A DNA stretch of 64,000 bases from Kosakonia sacchari SP1 (GTDB lineage Bacteria; Pseudomonadota; Gammaproteobacteria; Enterobacterales; Enterobacteriaceae): the NCBI RefSeq assembly GCF_000300455.3, contig NZ_CP007215.2, forward strand, positions 434,001 through 498,000, written 5' to 3'. A model generated the notes under the pieces. That model saw only the letters and a program-made list of their open reading frames with translations, had not been told where the DNA came from and did no database searches. The stretch's first letter is position 1, and every line of letters begins with the position of its first letter. The translations under genes and the position numbers were made by a program. Positions 58,955 through 64,000 of this stretch are shown here, one piece after another.

Positions 58955-60022
58955 TCAATTGGTTGCCGGGTATTCCTGAATCGTGACCTTGAAGGTGAGT
59001 TTCTTGTCATCGCGCATGACCTCGACTGGAATTTCCGAGCCAGGACGGATTTCCGCCACTTGATCCATGGTTTCGAGGGCGGAAACCGCCGGTTTTCCAT
59101 TCACCGAGGTGATCACATCATTGACCTGAATCCCCGCGCGCGCCGCCGGACCATCCGGCGAAACTTCGTTGACGACAATCCCCTGGATCGGATCGATACC
59201 GCCGCCCTGAGTATGCAACGGCGCGATCTCACGGCCGCCAATGCCGATATAGCCACGGATCACGCGGCCATCGCGGATCAATTTATCCATGATTTTGGTC
59301 GCCAGTTGGAAGGGAATGGCGAACCCGATGCCTTCCGGCGTTTCACCGTCATTACTTTTATCAAACGACAGAGTGTTGATTCCCATCAATTCACCCAGCG
59401 AATTCACCAGCGCGCCGCCGGAGTTACCGTGGTTAATGGACGCGTCGGTCTGCAGAAAGTTTTGCCGCCCGCTGGGATTCAAACCAATACGACCCGTGGC
59501 GCTAATAATCCCCTGAGTCGTTGTTTGACCAAGGTTATACGGGTTACCGATCGCCAGTACCACATCGCCGATATGCGGCGTGCGCTTTGTATTGATGGGG
59601 ATCACCGGCAAACCGCCGTTAGCGTTGATCTTTAATACCGCCAGATCGGTCAACGTATCCGACCCTACCAGCAACGCTTCAAACACCCGGCCATCCTGCA
59701 GCGCGACAATGATTTGATCCGCATCGTTGATCACGTGTTTGTTAGTGATGATATAGCCGCGTTGATCCATGATGACGCCGGAACCGAGCGTACGAATTTC
59801 GAGACGGTCATGGGTGGAGCTATTCAGGCTACGGTTATAGACGTTCACTACCGCAGGCGCTGCGCGACGAACCGCCGGGTTATAGCTGGCAGGCGTTTCA
59901 TCGGCGCTGTCGATTTGCGGCGTCGCGAGCGGAATGTTTTTACGCAGCGAAGGCATGGCGACGATGATCAGACCACCGACGACCAAACCGATTGCCACGG
60001 AACGTAAAAGCTTCACATACAT
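58955..60022 (-). CDS. degS: DegS, membrane-anchored site-1 protease of the sigma-E response
   Basis: Periplasmic serine protease, anchored by an N-terminal helix (about 5-24), that cuts RseA when its PDZ domain binds C-termini of unfolded outer-membrane proteins. It has 355 residues, with the catalytic triad H96, D126 and S201 (GNSGGAL) and one PDZ domain (about 255-350). ATG at 60022 gives the E. coli length; the longer frame to 60064 is not used. It lies 92 bases after degQ, with a perfect 11-bp hairpin in the gap. Confidence 0.96.
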   Translation of the reverse strand: MYVKLLRSVAIGLVVGGLIIVAMPSLRKNIPLATPQIDSADETPASYNPAVRRAAPAVVNVYNRSLNSSTHDRLEIRTLGSGVIMDQRGYIITNKHVINDADQIIVALQDGRVFEALLVGSDTLTDLAVLKINANGGLPVIPINTKRTPHIGDVVLAIGNPYNLGQTTTQGIISATGRIGLNPSGRQNFLQTDASINHGNSGGALVNSLGELMGINTLSFDKSNDGETPEGIGFAIPFQLATKIMDKLIRDGRVIRGYIGIGGREIAPLHTQGGGIDPIQGIVVNEVSPDGPAARAGIQVNDVITSVNGKPAVSALETMDQVAEIRPGSEIPVEVMRDDKKLTFKVTIQEYPATN

Positions 60023-60071
60023 GATGGGATAGTCATTAAAAGGAGAACGGCAGCAGCATAACATGAGTTAT

Positions 60072-60102
60072 CCGGACATCACACGCGGGCGGTGATGTCC
60101 GG
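60072..60102 (-). other. Intercistronic hairpin between degQ and degS
   Basis: Perfect 11-bp stem CCGGACATCAC/GTGATGTCCGG with a 9-base loop, without a T-run. It sits in the degQ-degS gap and could mark a processing or attenuation point, or carry the degQ 3' end. Confidence 0.7.
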
Positions 60103-60114
60103 CGATAGAATTAC

Positions 60115-61491
60115 TTAGCGCAGCAGCAGATAGATACTGTCGTTGCCTCGCACGATATGCAGCGCCATCACGGAAGGTTTCGCTTCCAGCACTTTGCGCA
60201 TTTCCGCAATCGACTGTACGCGATCCCGGTTAACGCCAATGATCACATCATCTTTGTGCAGGCCAGCCTGCGCAGCGGCGCTGCCTTTTTCCACATTACC
60301 GACGGTGATGCCTTTGGTGCCATCTTTCAACTGACCATCACTCAGCTCCGCGCCTTGCAGCGACGGGGAGATCAACTCGGCACTGGCAGAGGATGAGGTG
60401 CTTTTATCGAGCGTCACTTCAACATCCAGTGGTTTGCCGTCGCGCAATATCCCCAACTTCACCTTCGCTCCCGGTTCTGTGGTCGCAATACGTGAACGCA
60501 GTTCAGCGAAGCTGCTCAACGGCTTACCGTTCAGGCTAACAATCACATCACCCGATTTGATCCCCGCTTTCGCCGAACCCGAATTTGGCAACACTTCACT
60601 GACAAATGCGCCGCGCTGCACGTTCAGGTTAAAGGCTTTGGCGATATCCGCGCTCATTTCGGTGCCTTTAATGCCCAGTAGACCGCGTTTGATTTCACCA
60701 AACTGAATCAACTGGCGAGAGAGGGTTTGCGCCATATTGCTTGGAATCGCAAAACCGATGCCGACGCTGCCGCCGCCCGGTGCGAGTATCGCCGTGTTAA
60801 TGCCGATAAGTTCGCCGTTCAGGTTGAGCAGCGCGCCGCCGGAGTTGCCACGGTTAATGGAAGCATCGGTCTGGATAAAGTTTTCCAGCCCTTCAAGGTT
60901 CAGGCCGCTGCGACCCAGGGCAGAAACAATCCCGGATGTGGCGGTTTGTCCCAGGCCGAAGGGGTTGCCGACGGCAATAACGAAATCGCCGACGCGCAGC
61001 TGATCGGAATCGGCGATGGCAATTTGTGTCAGATTGCTCGCATTTTGTAGTTGCAGCAGCGCGATGTCGCTCTGATCGTCCCCGCCAATCAATTTGGCTT
61101 CGAATTCACGTCCATCATTCAACTGTACGTTGATTTTTTGTGCCTGGTTAATCACGTGGTTATTGGTCAGCACGTAACCTTTAGCGGCGTCGATAATCAC
61201 CCCGGAACCAAGGCCTTCGAACGGCTGAGGCTGCTGCTGGGGTTGATCCGGCATCTCTTCGCCGAAATATTTTTTCAGCTCTTCAGGGACTTTCTGGCCT
61301 TGTACCGCTGTGCCTTCTACCTGCACGCTGACAACCGCCGGCAGAACCTTTTCCAGCACGGGTGCGAGGCTGGGTAATGCTCCCTGACCAGGGACTTGTG
61401 ACGGCATGGCCGCAAAGGTCTGAAAGGGTGCCGAGAGAATTAACCCGACACTTAACGCAAATGCACTCAACAGCTGGGTTTGTTTCTTCAT
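60115..61491 (-). CDS. degQ: DegQ, periplasmic serine endoprotease/chaperone
   Basis: HtrA-family protease that degrades unfolded periplasmic proteins as a 12- or 24-mer cage. It has 458 residues with a signal peptide (about 1-28, cleaved after TFAA), triad H112, D142 and S217 (GNSGGAL) and two PDZ domains (about 260-350 and 365-455). The LA loop QPQQQPQP near 83-90 is glutamine/proline-rich and shorter than in DegP. ATG at 61491 is chosen because the signal peptide begins MKKQTQ. Confidence 0.96.
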   Translation of the reverse strand: MKKQTQLLSAFALSVGLILSAPFQTFAAMPSQVPGQGALPSLAPVLEKVLPAVVSVQVEGTAVQGQKVPEELKKYFGEEMPDQPQQQPQPFEGLGSGVIIDAAKGYVLTNNHVINQAQKINVQLNDGREFEAKLIGGDDQSDIALLQLQNASNLTQIAIADSDQLRVGDFVIAVGNPFGLGQTATSGIVSALGRSGLNLEGLENFIQTDASINRGNSGGALLNLNGELIGINTAILAPGGGSVGIGFAIPSNMAQTLSRQLIQFGEIKRGLLGIKGTEMSADIAKAFNLNVQRGAFVSEVLPNSGSAKAGIKSGDVIVSLNGKPLSSFAELRSRIATTEPGAKVKLGILRDGKPLDVEVTLDKSTSSSASAELISPSLQGAELSDGQLKDGTKGITVGNVEKGSAAAQAGLHKDDVIIGVNRDRVQSIAEMRKVLEAKPSVMALHIVRGNDSIYLLLR

Positions 61492-61616
61492 TGATGCTGG
61501 CTCTCGTAACCTGAAGTGGAAGGAATGACGCCCCAAAACAGTTTGATGTTATTGAAATTTCAACCGCGTAACAATGAGGTGAATGACTAAATAATAGCTG
61601 CGATGCGCAAGAAGGG

Positions 61617-61639
61617 ACGGGCGCAAGGAGCGCGCCCGT
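61617..61639 (-). terminator. Hairpin after zapG
   Basis: Perfect 8-bp stem ACGGGCGC/GCGCCCGT with a 7-base loop in the zapG-degQ spacer. The minus strand continues CCCTTCTTGC, with no T-run, so termination is uncertain. Confidence 0.5.
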
Positions 61640-61660
61640 AAATATTTCAGAAGTGTTCGA

Positions 61661-62059
61661 TTACTTACGGCTGGCACCGCCGCGCAGCAGGCCGGATGCA
61701 CCTTCAGAATAGTCGCGCGGGATCTGCACCGGCGCCTGATCGTTGCTGGCTTCGGACTCGGCCAGACGGTTGCGGAACGGGTTCTCTTCCGCAGACATTT
61801 CCGGCAGCAGGCTGGACGAACTTTTCGCCATATGCTGATAAAGCTGGCGGTAATCGTGCGCCATGTTATCCAGCAACTCAGCGCTGCGGGCAAAGTGGCT
61901 TACCAGCTCTTCGCGATACTCTTCAAGTTCCGCTTTGTTCTTTTCCAGCTCGTACTGCAAGGCCTGCTGTTGGCGCAATTTGCGGTTTCCGAAACGCATA
62001 CCCACGGCACCAATAATAATGCCGACAACCAACCCAATTAGCGCATATTCCCAGGTCAT
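61661..62059 (-). CDS. zapG: ZapG (YhcB), inner-membrane protein of cell envelope growth and division
   Basis: Small membrane protein interacting with divisome and elongasome components and needed for balanced envelope growth. It has 132 residues: one N-terminal helix (about 5-22, ALIGLVVGIIIGAVGMRFG), a long coiled coil (about 30-90) and a disordered tail SYNDQAP-like, here SNDQAPVQIPRDYSEG. A 170-codon frame exists, but ATG at 62059 matches the E. coli protein and AGAAG precedes it. Divergent from zapE. Confidence 0.93.
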   Translation of the reverse strand: MTWEYALIGLVVGIIIGAVGMRFGNRKLRQQQALQYELEKNKAELEEYREELVSHFARSAELLDNMAHDYRQLYQHMAKSSSSLLPEMSAEENPFRNRLAESEASNDQAPVQIPRDYSEGASGLLRGGASRK

Positions 62060-62248
62060 GAACTTCTCCCGTTGTTTTTTGATTCCGTAGGGTGTGGGCT
62101 GCAAGCTCCTGCCTGCGCCTGATTGTGCCACTATAACCGCTAATTGTGCAGAAGTGGAATCCTGACGCAGCATCGCGTAGTGTAGAACGGCCTTTTTTTC
62201 GTCAACCCTGTGGGGGCGGATCGATTTTCAAGGAATAACAACAACACC

Positions 62249-63376
62249 ATGCAGAGCCTTTCCCCAACATCGCGATATTTAAATGCCCTGAACGAGGGTA
62301 GCCATCAACCGGATGATGTGCAAAAAGAAGCCGTCTCGCGGCTGGATGTCATTTACCAGGCATTGATTAACCGCAGCGCACCCGCCGCGTCGCAAAGTGG
62401 CGGTTTGATGGCGAAGTTTGGCAAGCTGCTCGGCAAACGTGAGCTTAAAGAAGCCGCACCCGTGCGCGGCCTCTATATGTGGGGCGGCGTAGGGCGTGGA
62501 AAAACCTGGCTGATGGACTTGTTCTATCAAAGCTTGCCCGGCGAGCGTAAACAGCGTCTGCATTTTCACCGCTTTATGCTGCGCGTCCATGAAGAGTTGA
62601 CTTCTCTACAGGGGCAAAGTGATCCGCTGGAAATCGTGGCTGACCGCTTTAAAGCCGAAACCGATGTGTTGTGCTTTGACGAATTTTTTGTGTCGGATAT
62701 CACCGATGCCATGCTGCTTGGTGGGCTGATGAAAGCGCTGTTCGCACGTGGTATTACGCTGGTGGCGACATCGAACATTCCGCCGGATGAGCTGTACCGT
62801 AACGGTTTGCAGCGGGCGCGGTTTTTACCCGCTATCGACGCTATTAAGCAGTTTTGCGACGTCATGAATGTTGACGCGGGTGTGGATTACCGGCTGCGTA
62901 CCCTGACGCAGGCGCACCTGTGGTTAACACCGTTAGATGCCAGTACCACTCAGCAGATGGACAAATTGTGGCTGGCGTTGGCGGGTGCGGCACGACAAAA
63001 CGCGCCGGAACTAGAGATTAATCATCGACCATTGCCTACGCTGGGTGTGGAAAACCAGACGCTGGCGGTGTCGTTTTATACCCTCTGCGTGGATGCCCGC
63101 AGTCAGCATGACTACATTGCGCTTTCACGGCTCTTTCATACGGTGATGTTATTTGATGTGCCGGTGATGACGCCGCTGATGGAGAACGAAGCGCGCCGGT
63201 TTATCGCGCTGGTGGATGAGTTCTACGAGCGTCACGTGAAACTGGTGGTTAGCGCTGCGGCAGCGTTGCATGACATTTACCAGGGTGAACGGCTGAAGTT
63301 TGAGTTCCAGCGCTGTTTATCTCGTTTGCAAGAGATGCAGAGCGAAGAATATCTGAAACGCGCGCATATGCCCTGA
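62249..63376 (+). CDS. zapE: ZapE, AFG1-like divisome ATPase
   Basis: ATPase recruited to the Z ring during constriction, required for division under low oxygen or high temperature in E. coli. It has 375 residues, with Walker A GGVGRGKT (79-86) and Walker B LCFDEFFVSD, followed by the family's SNIPPDELYRNGLQR. ATG at 62249 lies after CAAGGAAT. Also called YhcM. Confidence 0.95.
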   Translation: MQSLSPTSRYLNALNEGSHQPDDVQKEAVSRLDVIYQALINRSAPAASQSGGLMAKFGKLLGKRELKEAAPVRGLYMWGGVGRGKTWLMDLFYQSLPGERKQRLHFHRFMLRVHEELTSLQGQSDPLEIVADRFKAETDVLCFDEFFVSDITDAMLLGGLMKALFARGITLVATSNIPPDELYRNGLQRARFLPAIDAIKQFCDVMNVDAGVDYRLRTLTQAHLWLTPLDASTTQQMDKLWLALAGAARQNAPELEINHRPLPTLGVENQTLAVSFYTLCVDARSQHDYIALSRLFHTVMLFDVPVMTPLMENEARRFIALVDEFYERHVKLVVSAAAALHDIYQGERLKFEFQRCLSRLQEMQSEEYLKRAHMP

Positions 63377-63435
63377 TGCGGCCTTGCCTTCTTTTATTGC
63401 CAGAGGGCGACAAAACCTGCGTCAAATCACGAAAA

Positions 63436-63468
63436 GGGGTCGATCTTTGACCCCGACTTCTCTATAAT
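63436..63468 (+). promoter_or_regulatory. rplM promoter region with hairpin
   Basis: GGGGTC (63436-63441) and GACCCC (63449-63454) form a 6-bp stem that may end zapE. The TATAAT at 63463-63468 is a perfect -10; no good -35 lies 17 bases upstream, so activation or an extended contact is likely. The following 163-base leader to rplM probably carries the L13 autoregulatory RNA known in E. coli; I cannot define its fold. Confidence 0.6.
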
Positions 63469-63544
63469 CCTGCGACCCCACGTTACAAGAAGGTTTTTTT
63501 CCCGAAACTTTCTCTGCGCCGGCATAGGCTATTCGAAGGGGTAG

Positions 63545-64000
<456 letters not shown>

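Overview
The window is a 64 kb stretch of ordinary core chromosome from a member of the Enterobacteriaceae. Ribosomal proteins, Fis, MreB and RpoA are identical or nearly identical to the Escherichia coli sequences as I remember them, and gene order follows the E. coli rplQ-rrnD-fis-mreB-argR-rplM region almost gene for gene. The 16S variable regions and the accessory content point to the Enterobacter/Kosakonia/Phytobacter/Klebsiella side of the family rather than Escherichia or Salmonella; I cannot fix the genus by eye.

Layout. 1-4313: end of the spc ribosomal operon (secY 3' part, rpmJ) and the alpha operon (rpsM, rpsK, rpsD, rpoA, rplQ) with its S4-binding leader and terminator. 4381-5453: yhdN, zntR, arfA. 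5450-10218 (minus): mscL, trkA, then rsmB, fmt and def, which handle N-formylmethionine and 16S methylation. 10348-14140 (plus): dprA, smg, yrdD, tsaC, aroE, yrdB, converging on yrdA. 14780-20603: a complete rrnD-type operon with P1, P2, leader boxA/boxB/boxC, 16S, tRNA-Ile, tRNA-Ala, 23S, 5S, tRNA-Thr, a second 5S and a terminator, followed by a decayed 5S copy. 21045-25204 (minus): an intact polar amino-acid ABC transporter (aapJQMP/yhdWXYZ) preceded by a good sigma-54 promoter and an NtrC-like site. 25706-28661 (minus): lipoprotein yhdV, a 697-residue MHYT-GGDEF-EAL cyclic-di-GMP protein, and yhdU. 28824-35470 (minus): fis, dusB, prmA, panF, yhdT, accC, accB, aroQ. 35706-37304 (minus): msrQ and msrP, the periplasmic methionine-sulfoxide repair pair. 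37597-49888 (plus): csrD, mreBCD, maf (yhdE), rng, yhdP, tldD. 49928-54146: aaeR and the divergent aaeXAB efflux operon. 54229-55997: a GabD-like aldehyde dehydrogenase and the barstar-like yhcO. 56059-61491: two yhcN paralogues, argR, divergent mdh, degS, degQ. 61661-64000: zapG, zapE and the 5' part of rplM.

Compared with the E. coli K-12 order known to me, acrEF/acrS and yhdJ are missing near fis and an MHYT-GGDEF-EAL gene stands in that interval; acuI (yhdH) between aroQ and csrD is missing and msrPQ stands there; a GabD-like gene sits between aaeB and yhcO; and yhcN is duplicated. I saw no prophage, insertion sequence, CRISPR array, toxin-antitoxin pair or defence island. I found no convincing undescribed multi-gene system; the most interesting leads are regulatory or structural: the sigma-54/NtrC control region of aapJ, the 5S remnant, the folded prmA-dusB spacer, several long intercistronic hairpins, and the extra c-di-GMP enzyme close to csrD.
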